Part shown: piece after piece, positions 44,652 to 54,696 of the stretch
How the letters are laid out: each line of letters begins with the position of its first letter
How positions within the stretch are numbered: position 1 is the first letter of the stretch
DNA from: Sporosarcina jeotgali
GTDB lineage: Bacteria; Bacillota; Bacilli; Bacillales_A; Planococcaceae
DNA: 64,000 nucleotides
Direction: 5' to 3'
Assembly (NCBI RefSeq): GCF_033304595.1
Contig: NZ_CP116341.1
Span: 3,128,001-3,192,000, forward strand
Position numbers and translations under genes: made by a program
The notes under the pieces: model-generated
What the model saw: the letters and a program-made list of their open reading frames with translations, nothing else
What the model was told of the DNA's origin: nothing
The model's database searches: none

Positions 44652-45494
44652 TCAATCATTCAGTAAATCAAGTATCCGTTCAAAGTCTTCTTCAGAGAAA
44701 AATTCAATTTCAATTTTCCCTTTGTTTTTCGTCTTTTTAATAGATACATTCGTACCAAAGTGTTCACGCAGTGTTGTCTCCTGTTCAACTAGAAACAAAT
44801 CTTTCTTTTCTTTCTTCTTATTTGTTTCACGTGAAACATGTTCGTTCAGCTTTTGAACTAATGCTTCTAATTGACGAACGTTTAATCCTTCTTTCATCGT
44901 CTTCTCAGCGATAATAGAAATCTGTTCTTTTTTACGCAACCCAAGCAGCGTACGGCCATGCCCCATAGACAGCTTGCCTTCCGTAATATCTTTACGGACC
45001 TTTTCAGGAAGTGCCAGCAATCGAATGTGATTGGCAATATGAGGCCGGCTTTTTCCTAAACGAAAAGCAAGTTGCTCTTGAGTTAGACCTAAGCTGTCCA
45101 TTAAGTTCTGGTAGGCTTCCGCCTCTTCAATCGGAGACAAGTCTTCTCGCTGAAGGTTTTCAAGTATTGCAAGTTCCATTGACTCAGTATCTGTTAGCTG
45201 ACGGACTACTGCAGGAATCTCTCTCAATCCTGCAAGTTTTGCCGCTCTGAATCGACGCTCTCCTACAACAATTTCATGTGCAGATCCGACTTTGCGTAAA
45301 ATGATGGGCTGCAATACACCATGTTCTTTAATGGAAGCACTGAGTTCTTGAATTGCGTTCTCATCAAAACGCTTCCTCGGTTGATACGGATTTACAGTGA
45401 TACTTTTAAGATTAATCTGTTCCACTGATTCTGCTTTTACAAGCGACTCTCCTGGAAACAATGCATTAATCCCCTTACCAAGACCTTTAGCCAT
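44652..45494 (-). CDS. parB: Chromosome partitioning protein ParB (Spo0J)
   Basis: 280 residues. The N-terminal CTPase domain contains VNPYQPRKRFDENAIQELSASIKEHGVLQPIILR and the GERRFRAAK motif (about 78-86). A central helix-turn-helix (LTQEQLAFRLGKSRPHIAN, about 132-150) reads parS, and a C-terminal dimerisation domain follows. It forms the sliding clamp that loads SMC at the origin. A perfect parS site lies inside this gene. Start overlaps parA by 8 bases. Confidence 0.96.
   Translation of the reverse strand: MAKGLGKGINALFPGESLVKAESVEQINLKSITVNPYQPRKRFDENAIQELSASIKEHGVLQPIILRKVGSAHEIVVGERRFRAAKLAGLREIPAVVRQLTDTESMELAILENLQREDLSPIEEAEAYQNLMDSLGLTQEQLAFRLGKSRPHIANHIRLLALPEKVRKDITEGKLSMGHGRTLLGLRKKEQISIIAEKTMKEGLNVRQLEALVQKLNEHVSRETNKKKEKKDLFLVEQETTLREHFGTNVSIKKTKNKGKIEIEFFSEEDFERILDLLND
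44823..44838. other. parS site inside parB
   Basis: TGTTTCACGTGAAACA, a perfect 16-bp palindrome identical to the parS consensus TGTTNCACGTGAAACA. B. subtilis also has a parS within its parB (spo0J) gene. Confidence 0.95.
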
Positions 45495-46248
45495 TGTGAA
45501 CCACTTCCTTTGCCAGCTCTAAGTAAACTTCCGCTCCTCGTGAACGCGAATCATATAGAATGATCGGTTCTCCATGACTCGGTGCTTCACTCAACCTTAC
45601 ATTTCGTGGAATAATTGTTTTATATACTTTGTCTTGGAAGTACTTTTTCACTTCATCAATTACTTGAATTCCTAAATTTGTACGTGCATCAAACATCGTC
45701 AGCAGCACGCCATCTATTACTAGATTATCGTTCAAATGTTTTTGTACAAGACGAATCGTGCTGAGTAACTGACTCAACCCTTCCAATGCGTAATATTCAC
45801 ATTGTACTGGGATGATAATGGAATCTGACGCAGTCAGAGCATTAATTGTTAACAGCCCTAATGAAGGCGGACAGTCAATAATAATGTAATCATAATCAGC
45901 TTTTACTTCCTGGATGGCATGTTTCATACGGACTTCTCTTGAAATCGTGGAGACTAGTTCAATTTCCGCGCCTGCCAATGAAATCGTTGCGGGAATGCAA
46001 TCCAGCAAAGGCACTTTCGTTGGCAAAATAACGTCTTTCATAGGCACGTCATCAATAAGGATGTCGTATATACAATTTTGGACATCACCTTTGTTAATAC
46101 CTACCCCACTCGTAGCATTTCCTTGTGGATCTGTATCAATTAACAAAACTTTTTTTCCAATATGTGCAAGACAGGCGCTGAGGTTTACCGAGGTAGTTGT
46201 CTTTCCAACGCCGCCTTTTTGATTGGCTATTGCGATAATTCTTCCCAA
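45487..46248 (-). CDS. parA: Chromosome partitioning ATPase ParA (Soj)
   Basis: 253 residues. A deviant Walker A KGGVGKTTT (residues 11-19), switch DTDPQGNAT and Walker B YIIIDCPPSLGLL identify ParA/MinD-type ATPases. It works with ParB in origin segregation and regulates DnaA. TTG start at 46248, preceded by GCAGGTG. Forms parA-parB with 8-base overlap. Confidence 0.96.
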   Translation of the reverse strand: MGRIIAIANQKGGVGKTTTSVNLSACLAHIGKKVLLIDTDPQGNATSGVGINKGDVQNCIYDILIDDVPMKDVILPTKVPLLDCIPATISLAGAEIELVSTISREVRMKHAIQEVKADYDYIIIDCPPSLGLLTINALTASDSIIIPVQCEYYALEGLSQLLSTIRLVQKHLNDNLVIDGVLLTMFDARTNLGIQVIDEVKKYFQDKVYKTIIPRNVRLSEAPSHGEPIILYDSRSRGAEVYLELAKEVVHNG

Positions 46249-46348
46249 ACGAGCACCTGCTTTCTTCCTTACATGCTGTTCGATCCTTGCATAATTGTTC
46301 TATCTATCAGTTTACCAAAAAAACATTAAGAATGGTACGAATAACAGA

Positions 46349-46380
46349 ACAAAAACTCTTGCCAACTGAAAGCAAGAGTC
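46349..46380 (-). terminator. Terminator of noc
   Basis: Stem ACTCTTGC / GCAAGAGT followed on the minus strand by TTTTTG, between noc and parA. Confidence 0.8.
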
Positions 46381-46394
46381 AATTTACACTGTAT

Positions 46395-47258
46395 TTATTT
46401 AGATTTCGGGATTTTCACCGTGAATGTGTAAAAGTCCTCGGAGTCTTCCTCTTCCGTTGTCAGGTCAATTCCGCTTTTCGTTACCATCGTTAACGATTGA
46501 CGGATTGTATTGACTGCAATGCGGACGTCTTTGCTGACTGACTTCCTGCGTGGGGCTGTCTTCTTTTCTTTTGGTTCAGGAGGCGTCAGCACTTCTTTAA
46601 TTCTAGCTTCTAATTGTTTTACATTGAGTCCGTTTTCGATTGCCTCTTGGAAAACTTGTTTCTGAATTTCAGGGTCTTTCAATGCAATGAGTGCTCGGGC
46701 ATGACGCTCAGATAACTCTTTCGATAATATTGCTTGTTTTATTTCATCAGGCAATTTAAGCAATCTCATTTTATTCGCAATAGTAGACTGGCCTTTTCCT
46801 AAACGCTGAGCTAATGCCTCTTGTGTTAATGCATGAAGCTCCAGCAACTTTTCATACGCATAGGCCTCTTCAATTGCAGTAAGTTCTTCCCGTTGTAAGT
46901 TCTCTATCAAAGCAATTGAAGCTGTTTCTTTATCGTCTAAGTTACGTACGATTGCAGGAACTTCTTCCCACCCGAGTTTTTTCATTGCTCGGTAACGCCG
47001 CTCGCCAGCGATGATTTCATAACCGTCTTCTTCAGTCTGTCGTATGACAATTGGCTGGATAATACCGTGTGTATGAATGGTACGAGCTAACTCTTCAATT
47101 TTCTCTTCTGAGAAGATGGTGCGCGGTTGAAAACGATTGGGTACAATAAGATCGATTTTAATTTGTTCTACGGATTCATTTACCATAGGTTCCGCCTCTT
47201 CTATCGGGGGGAGTTCTTTTTCTCCATTCCCAAAAAAACGTGAAAACGTATTTTTCAT
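46395..47258 (-). CDS. noc: Nucleoid occlusion protein Noc
   Basis: 287 residues, a ParB paralogue. An N-terminal amphipathic segment [15 protein letters not shown] resembles the membrane-targeting helix of Noc. The CTPase domain has [34 protein letters not shown] and GERRYRAMK. The helix-turn-helix ([24 protein letters not shown]) would bind NBS rather than parS. It blocks division over the chromosome. ATG at 47258 follows AAAGGTGG; the frame's earlier start at 47300 lacks one. Confidence 0.94.
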   Translation of the reverse strand: MKNTFSRFFGNGEKELPPIEEAEPMVNESVEQIKIDLIVPNRFQPRTIFSEEKIEELARTIHTHGIIQPIVIRQTEEDGYEIIAGERRYRAMKKLGWEEVPAIVRNLDDKETASIALIENLQREELTAIEEAYAYEKLLELHALTQEALAQRLGKGQSTIANKMRLLKLPDEIKQAILSKELSERHARALIALKDPEIQKQVFQEAIENGLNVKQLEARIKEVLTPPEPKEKKTAPRRKSVSKDVRIAVNTIRQSLTMVTKSGIDLTTEEEDSEDFYTFTVKIPKSK

Positions 47259-47455
47259 TCCAGACACCACCTTTTTAAGACTATCCTCTGTTGTGAACAC
47301 ATTCAGTCGCTGCAGAGAGGATGATTTCTATCCGTCATTAGTTCAACTTCTTTTCCATTGAAACAGTTGACGGCAGTCCACTTCCTTTGAATTGGACTGA
47401 AAACCTATGTAAGAAAGAGAGCAATTCACTCACTCTCTTTCTTTCTGGCCTACAA

Positions 47456-47471
47456 TGTTCCACGTGAAACA
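47456..47471. other. parS site between noc and rsmG
   Basis: TGTTCCACGTGAAACA, a perfect match to the parS consensus, just beyond the rsmG stop. Confidence 0.95.
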
Positions 47472-47473
47472 GT

Positions 47474-48190
47474 TCAACAGATTGGCGTCTTATTTGGCAT
47501 GCCCGGTTTTCGTGGATACTTTTTAGGAGTTTTTTTAACTTTAGAGAATACAAATACAGTCCGTTCACTCTCTTCAAGCGGAAGAGAGAATGTATGTTTA
47601 TCTTCTAACACAACGCCAAGAGTTTCAAGTGCTTTTTTTGCATCTGTCATTTCATCAGCTGCAGCAGCGCCTTTCATTGCTATGAATCGTCCTTCTACTT
47701 TCAATGCTGGGACACATAACTCTGCTAAGACACTGAGCCGTGCAACTGCTCGTGCTGTTACGATATCAAATTGTTCACGGTATAACGGGTTTTGTCCAAA
47801 GTCCTCCGCACGTGCATGCACGAAGCGTACATTTTTCAATTCCAATTCGCTTGCAAGTTCATTAAGAAAATTAATACGTTTGTTTAATGAATCCACAATT
47901 GTCACATGGAGATTCGGGAAGCAGATTTTCAACGGAATGCTTGGGAATCCTGCACCTGCTCCTACATCACAAAGTGTAAGTTCCTGCGTTAAATCCGTGA
48001 AAAACGCAGCTGAAATTGAGTCATAGAAGTGTTTTAGATAGACAGACGGAGCGTCAGTAATTGCCGTCAAATTCATCTTTTCATTCCATTCAACAAGCAG
48101 TTTGAAATATAGATTAAACTGCTCCACTTGCTTCTCAGTCAGGGATATTCCCTTCTCTCGAAGTGCTTCTATAAATTGTTCTTCGTTCAC
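47474..48190 (-). CDS. rsmG: 16S rRNA (guanine-527-N7)-methyltransferase RsmG (GidB)
   Basis: 238 residues. The SAM-binding motif [15 protein letters not shown] sits at about 73-87, followed by [18 protein letters not shown] and the FVHARAED loop. Loss gives low-level streptomycin resistance in other species. GTG start follows AAAGGTGG. An intrinsic terminator lies just upstream, between mnmG and this gene, so expression may rely on readthrough or a separate promoter. Confidence 0.95.
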   Translation of the reverse strand: MNEEQFIEALREKGISLTEKQVEQFNLYFKLLVEWNEKMNLTAITDAPSVYLKHFYDSISAAFFTDLTQELTLCDVGAGAGFPSIPLKICFPNLHVTIVDSLNKRINFLNELASELELKNVRFVHARAEDFGQNPLYREQFDIVTARAVARLSVLAELCVPALKVEGRFIAMKGAAAADEMTDAKKALETLGVVLEDKHTFSLPLEESERTVFVFSKVKKTPKKYPRKPGMPNKTPIC

Positions 48191-48204
48191 TGGGATCCAC
48201 CTTT

Positions 48205-48241
48205 CAAAAAAGCTAATACGGACTTTATATCCGTATTAGCT
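48205..48241 (-). terminator. Terminator between mnmG and rsmG
   Basis: Perfect 12-bp stem AGCTAATACGGA / TCCGTATTAGCT with TTTTTT on the minus strand, ending just before the rsmG ribosome site. Confidence 0.85.
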
Positions 48242-48246
48242 AGGGG

Positions 48247-50136
48247 TTAGCCGGATATTTTAGCGATTTTACCTTGTTCGATGTAGACAAGAAGAATAGA
48301 GATATCAGCAGGATTCACTCCTGAGATCCGTGAAGCTTGAGCAATCGACAAAGGCCGCACATCGCTTAAATTCGCTCTAGCTTCTTTTGCAAGACCTGTA
48401 ATTGCGTGATAATCAATGCCCTCTGGAATCTTCTTATTCTCCATTTTCTTCATACGATTCACTTGTTGCATCGCTTTTTCAATGTACCCTTCATACTTAA
48501 TGGAGATTTCAACTTGTTCTGCAACATCTGGAGTACACGCGGTTTCTAGAGGAATGACCTTACTAATCTCGTCATATTTCATCTCCGGGCGTTTCAACAA
48601 ATCTGCAGCTTTCATAGGTTCACGAAGTGGTGTTCCGCCAGCTGCTTCTATAATCGCTTGAACTGCTTCTTCAGGCTTTACAGATACTTTACGTAACCGT
48701 TCAATCTCTTCTTCAATTTGCTGCTTCTTCACAATGAACTTTTCATATCGTTCTTCTGAAATCATTCCAAGTGAATGACCAATTTCAGTTAAACGCAAGT
48801 CTGCGTTGTCATGACGCAGCAACAGACGGTATTCTGCCCGTGAAGTAAGTAAACGGTAAGGCTCGCTCGTTCCCTTCGTCACTAAATCATCGATCAGGAC
48901 ACCAATATATGCATCCGCCCGTCCTAGAACAACTTCTTCTTTTCCAAGAACGCGGCTTGCTGCATTGATGCCTGCCATGATGCCTTGTGCTGCAGCTTCT
49001 TCGTAACCGGATGTTCCATTCAATTGACCTGCTGTATATAAATTCTTAATCTTTTTCGTTTCAAGTGTTGGCCATAACTGGGTTGGTACAATCGCATCGT
49101 ACTCAATTGCATAACCAGCACGTAACATTTGAGCTTTTTCAAGTCCTGGAACACTTTCAATCATTTTACGCTGTACGTGCTCAGGTAAACTTGTAGAAAG
49201 ACCTTGTACATACATTTCACGTGTATTACGTCCCTCTGGCTCAAGGAAAATCTGATGTCTTGATTTATCAGCAAAACGGACAATTTTGTCCTCAATTGAT
49301 GGACAATAACTTGGTCCTTTTCCTTTGATGACTCCTGAATACATTGGCGATAAATGAAGATTATCATTTATAAGCTGATGCGTTAACGGTGATGTATATG
49401 TTAACCAGCAAGGCAGCTGATCTGTAATGAATTCAGTTGTTTCGAAGCTGAATGCACGCGGTGTATCATCGCCAGGTTGAATTTCAGTTTTGCTATAATC
49501 CACTGTATTACTATTGACACGCGGAGGTGTACCAGTTTTAAATCGTACTGTGTCAAAGCCAAGTTCGCGGAGGCTATCCGCTAATTTGATAGAAGGCATC
49601 TGGTTATTTGGACCACTAGAGTATTTCAAGTCCCCGATGATGACTTCTCCCCGTAAAAACGTCCCTGTTGTAACAATGACTGTTTTTGCACGGTAGATGG
49701 CTCCAATTTGCGTGAGCACACCTTTTACTTCTCCATCTTCTACAATTAGTTCTTCCACGACACCCTGGTGAAGAGATAACGTCTCTTCATCTTCTAGCAT
49801 GCGCTTCATCTCTTGCTGATAAAGGACTTTGTCTGCTTGCGCGCGAAGTGCACGAACTGCAGGTCCTTTTCCTGTATTTAACATTCGCATCTGAATGTGT
49901 GTTTTGTCGATTACTTTACCCATCGCTCCGCCAAGTGCATCGATTTCCCGGACAACAATTCCCTTTGCAGGTCCTCCAAGTGATGGATTACATGGCATGA
50001 AGGCAATCATATCCAAGTTCATGGTAAGTACGAGCGTACTCGCCCCCATTTTTGCTGATGCATATGCTGCTTCTACGCCTGCATGGCCGGCGCCGATTAC
50101 GATAACATCGAACGTGCCTGCTTCAAATTGTGGCAT
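48247..50136 (-). CDS. mnmG: tRNA uridine-34 5-carboxymethylaminomethyl synthesis enzyme MnmG (GidA)
   Basis: 629 residues, full length. An FAD-binding motif [12 protein letters not shown] opens the protein. Other landmarks are [37 protein letters not shown] and the [19 protein letters not shown] region. A C-terminal helical domain starts near 550. It works with MnmE to modify wobble uridine in several tRNAs. ATG start. Confidence 0.96.
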   Translation of the reverse strand: MPQFEAGTFDVIVIGAGHAGVEAAYASAKMGASTLVLTMNLDMIAFMPCNPSLGGPAKGIVVREIDALGGAMGKVIDKTHIQMRMLNTGKGPAVRALRAQADKVLYQQEMKRMLEDEETLSLHQGVVEELIVEDGEVKGVLTQIGAIYRAKTVIVTTGTFLRGEVIIGDLKYSSGPNNQMPSIKLADSLRELGFDTVRFKTGTPPRVNSNTVDYSKTEIQPGDDTPRAFSFETTEFITDQLPCWLTYTSPLTHQLINDNLHLSPMYSGVIKGKGPSYCPSIEDKIVRFADKSRHQIFLEPEGRNTREMYVQGLSTSLPEHVQRKMIESVPGLEKAQMLRAGYAIEYDAIVPTQLWPTLETKKIKNLYTAGQLNGTSGYEEAAAQGIMAGINAASRVLGKEEVVLGRADAYIGVLIDDLVTKGTSEPYRLLTSRAEYRLLLRHDNADLRLTEIGHSLGMISEERYEKFIVKKQQIEEEIERLRKVSVKPEEAVQAIIEAAGGTPLREPMKAADLLKRPEMKYDEISKVIPLETACTPDVAEQVEISIKYEGYIEKAMQQVNRMKKMENKKIPEGIDYHAITGLAKEARANLSDVRPLSIAQASRISGVNPADISILLVYIEQGKIAKISG

Positions 50137-50192
50137 GCTCGTTCATCCTTCCTATATGTGAATCACATGGCTGCAGCCACGTGTTCAATTGA

Positions 50193-51578
50193 TTATTTCC
50201 CGAGGCAAAATTGAGAGAATAGCTGGTTAATGAGACTATCTTGAACGGTATCTCCAACAATTTCACCGAGCAGTTCCCACGTTCGTGTAATATCGATTTG
50301 AATCATATCGATTGGAACACGTGCTTCTGCTGCTTGAATAGCGTCTTCAATAGACGTTTTTGCTTGATGCAGCAATGCAATATGACGCTCGTTTGAAACA
50401 TAAGTCGGATCTTCTGCTTCGATTCCACCGCCAAAGAATAAGCTCGCAATGGTTTCTTCCAGCTCATCTATGCCTTCATCTTGAAGGATAGATGCAGTAA
50501 TAACGTGCTTTTGACTCGCCAATTGGTTGACGGTCTCTATATCGATTTGCTGAGGAAGGTCTGTCTTGTTAACGACAATAATTGCATCCATTGGACGAAT
50601 CGTTTCAAGTAGCCGTTCGTCTTCAGGCGACAGTGCTTCAGAACCATTCAACAACAGGATCACGAGGTCTGCTTCTTTTAGGACTTGTCGAGAGCGTTCT
50701 ACACCAATTCGTTCCACTAAATCTTCCGTTTCCCGAATCCCTGCTGTGTCGACTAACTTTAATGGCACGCCTTTAACGTTCACGTACTCTTCAATAATAT
50801 CACGAGTTGTCCCCGCTATGTCAGTTACAATTGCTTTATTTTCCTGGACAAGGCTATTTAGCAAGGATGATTTCCCTACGTTTGGCCGTCCGATAATAAC
50901 TGTCGAAAGCCCTTCGCGAAGAATTCTTCCTTGTGAAGAAGTTGAAAGGAGACGAATAATTTCGCTTTGCACCCATTTCCCCTTCTCTATCATTAGTGGA
51001 ATGGTCATTTCTTCTACATCATCATACTCCGGATAATCGATATTCACTTCAACTTGTGCAAGCGTCTCAAGAAGCGCTTGACGTAATTCACCTATTAAAC
51101 GCGATAACTTTCCGTCCATCTGGTTCAGCGCAACATTCATCGCACGATCAGTCTTTGCCCGTATTAAATCCATTACGGCTTCTGATTGAGACAAGTCAAT
51201 TCGTCCGTTTAAAAAGGCGCGTTTTGTAAATTCACCGGGCTCCGCTAAACGCGCCCCATACTGGAGAACTAGACGAAGCACCCGATTCACGGAAACGAGT
51301 CCGCCGTGACAATTCAGTTCAATGACGTCTTCCCGAGTAAATGTTTTTGGTGCCTTCATAAGGGAAACCATAATCTCCTCTACGGTTTCATCCGTCGAGG
51401 GATCGACTAAATGACCGTAATGTATCGTGTGGGAGGATGAATCTACTAAACGCTTCCCAGATGGTGACCGAAACAGCCGGTCCGCAATTTCAACAGCTTC
51501 ATCTCCGCTGATTCGGACTATCGCAATTGCTCCTTCTCCCATCGGCGTTGAAATTGCTGCGATTGTATCAAATTGCAC
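50193..51578 (-). CDS. mnmE: tRNA modification GTPase MnmE (TrmE)
   Basis: 461 residues. An N-terminal formyl-THF-binding domain (about 1-118) precedes a helical domain with an inserted G domain (about 220-380). The G1 motif is [13 protein letters not shown]3 DTAGIRET, G4 NKTDL. The C-terminal tip CLGK is the conserved C-x-G-K motif. Partner of MnmG. GTG start follows GGAAGGTGAG. Confidence 0.96.
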   Translation of the reverse strand: MQFDTIAAISTPMGEGAIAIVRISGDEAVEIADRLFRSPSGKRLVDSSSHTIHYGHLVDPSTDETVEEIMVSLMKAPKTFTREDVIELNCHGGLVSVNRVLRLVLQYGARLAEPGEFTKRAFLNGRIDLSQSEAVMDLIRAKTDRAMNVALNQMDGKLSRLIGELRQALLETLAQVEVNIDYPEYDDVEEMTIPLMIEKGKWVQSEIIRLLSTSSQGRILREGLSTVIIGRPNVGKSSLLNSLVQENKAIVTDIAGTTRDIIEEYVNVKGVPLKLVDTAGIRETEDLVERIGVERSRQVLKEADLVILLLNGSEALSPEDERLLETIRPMDAIIVVNKTDLPQQIDIETVNQLASQKHVITASILQDEGIDELEETIASLFFGGGIEAEDPTYVSNERHIALLHQAKTSIEDAIQAAEARVPIDMIQIDITRTWELLGEIVGDTVQDSLINQLFSQFCLGK

Positions 51579-51950
51579 GCTGACTCACCTTCCTATTTCT
51601 CGTTATCCACATGTGTACAACCGTTTTTCAGGCGTAACTATCTAACAGTAAATTTTATCACAAATCGTTCTGTTGTCCTAGCATGTGGAACGAAAAAATG
51701 TGGATAACTTGAAAACTTTGTGGCACCGTCTTCTATAATGTCGATACAACAGCTTTCGGACAAAGGTGATTTGTATAAGATTGTCACTTTTTATGACTGG
51801 TTAAGCGAAGACATTTTGAAGTTTTATGCGCGGATTCAAGTTACAGCTGCTTCCTTTCTGGCAGCTTGTCATGACTACTTTCAGAGGATTTTGGCAGCAA
51901 AACTTACGGGTTTTACACTCTTTTTAGAGGATTCGGGCTAAAAAAGGCAT
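51579..51950. other. Intergenic stretch between mnmE and jag with two DnaA boxes
   Basis: About 370 bases without a supported gene. It has perfect DnaA boxes at 51603-51611 (TTATCCACA) and 51699-51707 (TGTGGATAA). A TATAAT at 51734-51739 lies 19 bases after TTGAAA on the plus strand. A 73-codon plus-strand frame (from 51720) has no ribosome site. The mnmE promoter must lie here, on the minus strand, but no strong element was identified. Confidence 0.6.
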
Positions 51951-51977
51951 AAAAAAAAGGGCTTTTCAGCCCTTTTA
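51951..51977 (-). terminator. Terminator after jag
   Basis: Stem AAAGGGCT / AGCCCTTT followed by a long T-run on the minus strand. The stem overlaps the end of the jag gene. Confidence 0.82.
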
Positions 51978-52763
51978 AACAATTGGTTCAATCACTAGGT
52001 AACGACGCGGGTCTTTACCTTCTGAGTATGTTTCAATGTCGAGACGATCCGCTAATGCATGATGCAAGACTTTGCGTTCGTTAGAAGGCATCGGTTCGAG
52101 CTGAACCTTTTGCCCGCTTCGAATCGCTTTATCTGCCATTCGCTCTGCAAGTTGCTCGAGTGCTTGTTCTCGACGAATTCGGTAATCACCAACATCTACG
52201 CGGACTACCTTATACGTTCCAGTACCTTTGTTCGCAACCAATTGAGCTAATTGCTGCAGCGCATTAAGCGTACTTCCTCTTTTACCAATCAAATATGCTG
52301 CCTTTTCACTCTCTAATTGAAAGTGAATGACTTTCCCATGTGTTTCATAGCTGATTTGCAGATCTTCCACACCCATGTCTTTAGCAATCTGACAAATATA
52401 TGCACTCGTTTCTGCAATAATTTCATCATCTGTTAAAGCAGGTTCAGCTGACTCTGCTACTTCTGGAATATCTAATTCCTCGATTTCTTCTGCAACGAAT
52501 TCGCTGTCAGAAACTTGAACGGACACCTGTTCTTTTACAAGTTCTTCTTCCTTTACATCTGAAATGGATGAAAAACTTGGAACTGGTTCTTCAGGAATAG
52601 GTTTAACGATTACTTCGGCAAGTACTGCACCGAAGCCGAGAAAACCTCTTTTTCCTTCGGTGATCACTTGGACATTGACTTGGTCCCGCAAAGTATTCAA
52701 TTTCTCTAACGCAGAGGTGATTGCGTCTTCAACGGTCTTGCCAGTCTGTCTGATCTCACTCAT
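51975..52763 (-). CDS. jag: Jag/KhpB RNA-binding protein (SpoIIIJ-associated)
   Basis: 262 residues. The N-terminal Jag domain (about 1-50, RQTGKTVEDAITSALEKL, then KRGFLGFGAVLAEV) is followed by an acidic linker. A KH domain (about 155-200, IGKRGSTLNALQQLAQLVANK) and an R3H domain (about 205-258, RIRREQALEQLAERMADKAIRSG) come last. KhpB forms an RNA chaperone with KhpA and affects cell division and wall growth. Overlaps the yidC stop by 4 bases. Confidence 0.94.
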   Translation of the reverse strand: MSEIRQTGKTVEDAITSALEKLNTLRDQVNVQVITEGKRGFLGFGAVLAEVIVKPIPEEPVPSFSSISDVKEEELVKEQVSVQVSDSEFVAEEIEELDIPEVAESAEPALTDDEIIAETSAYICQIAKDMGVEDLQISYETHGKVIHFQLESEKAAYLIGKRGSTLNALQQLAQLVANKGTGTYKVVRVDVGDYRIRREQALEQLAERMADKAIRSGQKVQLEPMPSNERKVLHHALADRLDIETYSEGKDPRRYLVIEPIV

Positions 52764-53542
52764 TTCCGCTTAGTTCCCCCTTTACCTTTAGGTTGCTCAA
52801 CAACGACTTCTTTTTTCTTAAATGGTTTATAGATGAAGAAGTTTTGGACGATCGAGAATGTATTTCCGACAACCCAATACAATGCTAGTGCTGCTGGTAA
52901 GAATGAACCGAATATCATTATGAAAAACGGCATGATGTACATCATAATCTTCATTTGGGGATTATCCATTGCTGGTCCCGTACGTAATACGAGGAATTGC
53001 ATAATCCCAGCAAAAACAGCCAAAGTAATACTTGGAGCAGCTAAATCGAACACCAGGAACTTACCTAGTGGAATTTCTGGCGTTGCATTCATACGGCTTA
53101 TTGCATGATAGAAACCAATCAATATCGGCATTTGAACAATTACAGGGAGACATCCAGCTACTGGATTGACTTTGTTTTCCGACATGACTGCTTGCATTTC
53201 TTCACGATATTTCTGTTGGGTTACTGCATCTTTTGACTTGTACTTCTCTTTTAAAGCAGCCAATTTTGGTTGAATCGCTTGCATTTGCTTTGAGCTTTGA
53301 GTTTGCTTCAATGTCAGCGGCAATAAGATGAGACGAATAATAATCGTTACTGCAATAATACCAAGCCCATATGTGCCAAGTAATTCTTTAAACGTTTCAA
53401 TTAAGGAAACGAGTGGCCATACAATATATTTGCTCCAAAACCCTTCACTAGCAGCAGATATTGGCTCTTTAAAATCTGAACAGCCCGCTAAAAAAACGGA
53501 CATTGCTGTTAACATGAACAGCAATCCTGCCTTTTTCTTCAA
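52760..53542 (-). CDS. yidC: Membrane protein insertase YidC/SpoIIIJ (Oxa1 family)
   Basis: 260 residues. Lipoprotein signal with FLAGC (Cys21), then five membrane helices; the Oxa1 core spans about 60-245 and contains the VNPVAGCLPVIVQMPILIGFYHAI stretch and a C-terminal basic tail. It inserts membrane proteins with or without SecYEG; SpoIIIJ is needed for sporulation in Bacillus. TTG start follows GGGGGAAC. Cotranscribed with jag. Confidence 0.95.
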   Translation of the reverse strand: MKKKAGLLFMLTAMSVFLAGCSDFKEPISAASEGFWSKYIVWPLVSLIETFKELLGTYGLGIIAVTIIIRLILLPLTLKQTQSSKQMQAIQPKLAALKEKYKSKDAVTQQKYREEMQAVMSENKVNPVAGCLPVIVQMPILIGFYHAISRMNATPEIPLGKFLVFDLAAPSITLAVFAGIMQFLVLRTGPAMDNPQMKIMMYIMPFFIMIFGSFLPAALALYWVVGNTFSIVQNFFIYKPFKKKEVVVEQPKGKGGTKRK

Positions 53543-53616
53543 TATAGTTCCCCCAGACCTTCATTCTTTTTCTAGTTATTCGTAGTGTCAGTGTATCACG
53601 AACGCTAATTTCAGTT

Positions 53617-53961
53617 CTACTTCTTCTTTAAAACGCGTGCAATCCGCAACACGTGCTGTAAACTCTTTTTGGTTTCATGGAAATCTAAAGTGGCCGCCGG
53701 ATGTCTGGCGATAATGACATAATCCTGATCCTGTCGAAGATCATCTTTCATCTCAAAAAATGCTTGCCGTATACAACGCTTGATGCGATTTCGCATAACT
53801 GCATTTCCGATCTTTTTGCCGACAGAAAGTCCGATTCTAAATTCTTGCTGATCTTCTGCTTTACACACATAAACTACGAATTGTCGGTTAGCGAATGACT
53901 TTCCTTGTTTAAATACTCGTTGGAATTCTTCATTCTTTTTAATCCGCTGTCTCTTTTTCAT
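53617..53961 (-). CDS. rnpA: Ribonuclease P protein component
   Basis: 114 residues. The RNase P protein matures the 5' ends of tRNA precursors together with the RnpB RNA. Conserved parts are [22 protein letters not shown] at the N-terminus, the [28 protein letters not shown] motif and [15 protein letters not shown] precedes the ATG. It lies after a hairpin terminator that follows rpmH. Confidence 0.96.
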   Translation of the reverse strand: MKKRQRIKKNEEFQRVFKQGKSFANRQFVVYVCKAEDQQEFRIGLSVGKKIGNAVMRNRIKRCIRQAFFEMKDDLRQDQDYVIIARHPAATLDFHETKKSLQHVLRIARVLKKK

Positions 53962-54011
53962 TGGGCACCTGCTTCACTCGCGTGGGTAGTAGTAATAATG
54001 TAACTATGGCA

Positions 54012-54041
54012 TAAAAAAAAACCACTGAATGTGTCAGTGGC
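54012..54041 (-). terminator. Terminator-like hairpin between rpmH and rnpA
   Basis: Stem CCACTGA / TCAGTGG followed on the minus strand by an eight-T run. It would limit readthrough from the strong rpmH promoter into rnpA. Confidence 0.8.
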
Positions 54042-54176
54042 TTACGCTGAAAGAACTTTTCTTCCTTTTCTGCGACGGGCTGCAAGGACTCTGCGTCCGT
54101 TTTTCGAGCTCATACGTGCACGGAAGCCGTGGACTTTTGCGCGTTTACGTGTATTTGGTTGGAATGTACGTTTCAT
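54042..54176 (-). CDS. rpmH: 50S ribosomal protein L34
   Basis: 44-residue protein, the standard length: it starts [20 protein letters not shown] and ends GRKVLSA, almost identical to L34 from other bacilli. A GGAGGTG site lies upstream. The rpmH-dnaA divergence marks the origin in most Firmicutes. Confidence 0.98.
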   Translation of the reverse strand: MKRTFQPNTRKRAKVHGFRARMSSKNGRRVLAARRRKGRKVLSA

Positions 54177-54237
54177 AGTTAGAAGACACCTCCTGCTTTG
54201 CTGACTCAATTACATGTTACATATAACAGTCTTGACA

Positions 54238-54266
54238 AGTATAGCTGTCTGAAGTGTCAATGTCAA
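54238..54266 (-). promoter_or_regulatory. rpmH promoter
   Basis: On the minus strand: TTGACA (54261-54266), 17-base spacer, TATACT (54238-54243). A near-consensus sigma-A promoter. Confidence 0.8.
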
Positions 54267-54337
54267 ACGGTTTTTATGGGGAAGATTGAGTTCTTCTCCA
54301 AGATCCAGTTCTGCTCCTCCTATTTTCATCATTTCAG

Positions 54338-54654
54338 TTATCCACAGTTTCTTCCCAAAATGAATTTCTGTTCTGTGCATCTTTGTCTTTTTGACTTTTT
54401 CAAAAACCAACATTTGTCGACAGCTTTTTCACATATACCTGCTTGTGGATAACAATTCTGTCCACATTTGCCCGTAATGTGCATAACTCATGCAATCCCT
54501 TGCGATGAAAGAGAATTGCTGATACAATGAGAAAGATTTTGTTGTGTATATAATTTCATACGTCTACCCTTATCCACAATTGTTAATAAGTTGTGGATAA
54601 TTTTTTCAACAACTTTTAATAATAGTTACCCACAAGCGTGGAAACTGTGTATAA
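54338..54654. other. oriC part 1: DnaA-box cluster upstream of dnaA
   Basis: DnaA boxes at 54338-54346 (TTATCCACA), 54444-54452 (TGTGGATAA), 54478-54486 (TGTGCATAA), 54570-54578 (TTATCCACA), 54592-54600 (TGTGGATAA), 54626-54634 (TTACCCACA, one mismatch) and 54646-54654 (TGTGTATAA). The rpmH-dnaA gap also shows AT-rich tracts. This corresponds to the upstream incAB half of a bipartite Bacillus-type origin and also permits DnaA autoregulation. Confidence 0.9.
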
Positions 54655-54655
54655 T
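54646..54655 (+). promoter_or_regulatory. dnaA promoter -10 overlapped by a DnaA box
   Basis: TATAAT at 54650-54655, 41 bases before the dnaA start, overlapped by a TTATACACA-type DnaA box at 54646-54654. The -35 region is poor. Autorepression by DnaA is the expected consequence. Confidence 0.6.
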
Positions 54656-54696
54656 ACATACTTCCGGGTTTAGTTCGGCGAAAAGGAGGTTCACTT

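Noticed and set aside
47411..47443. Hairpin AAGAAAGAGAG / CTCTCTTTCTT after rsmG as a terminator
   Set aside because: A perfect stem but no T-run on the minus strand, so intrinsic termination is doubtful.
49205..49218. TTTCACGTGTATTA in mnmG as a parS site
   Set aside because: Only the core CACGTG half-matches; the outer arm does not fit TGTTNCACGTGAAACA.
51720..51941. 73-codon plus-strand frame between mnmE and jag
   Set aside because: No ribosome site, overlaps a possible -10 element, and no recognisable protein features.
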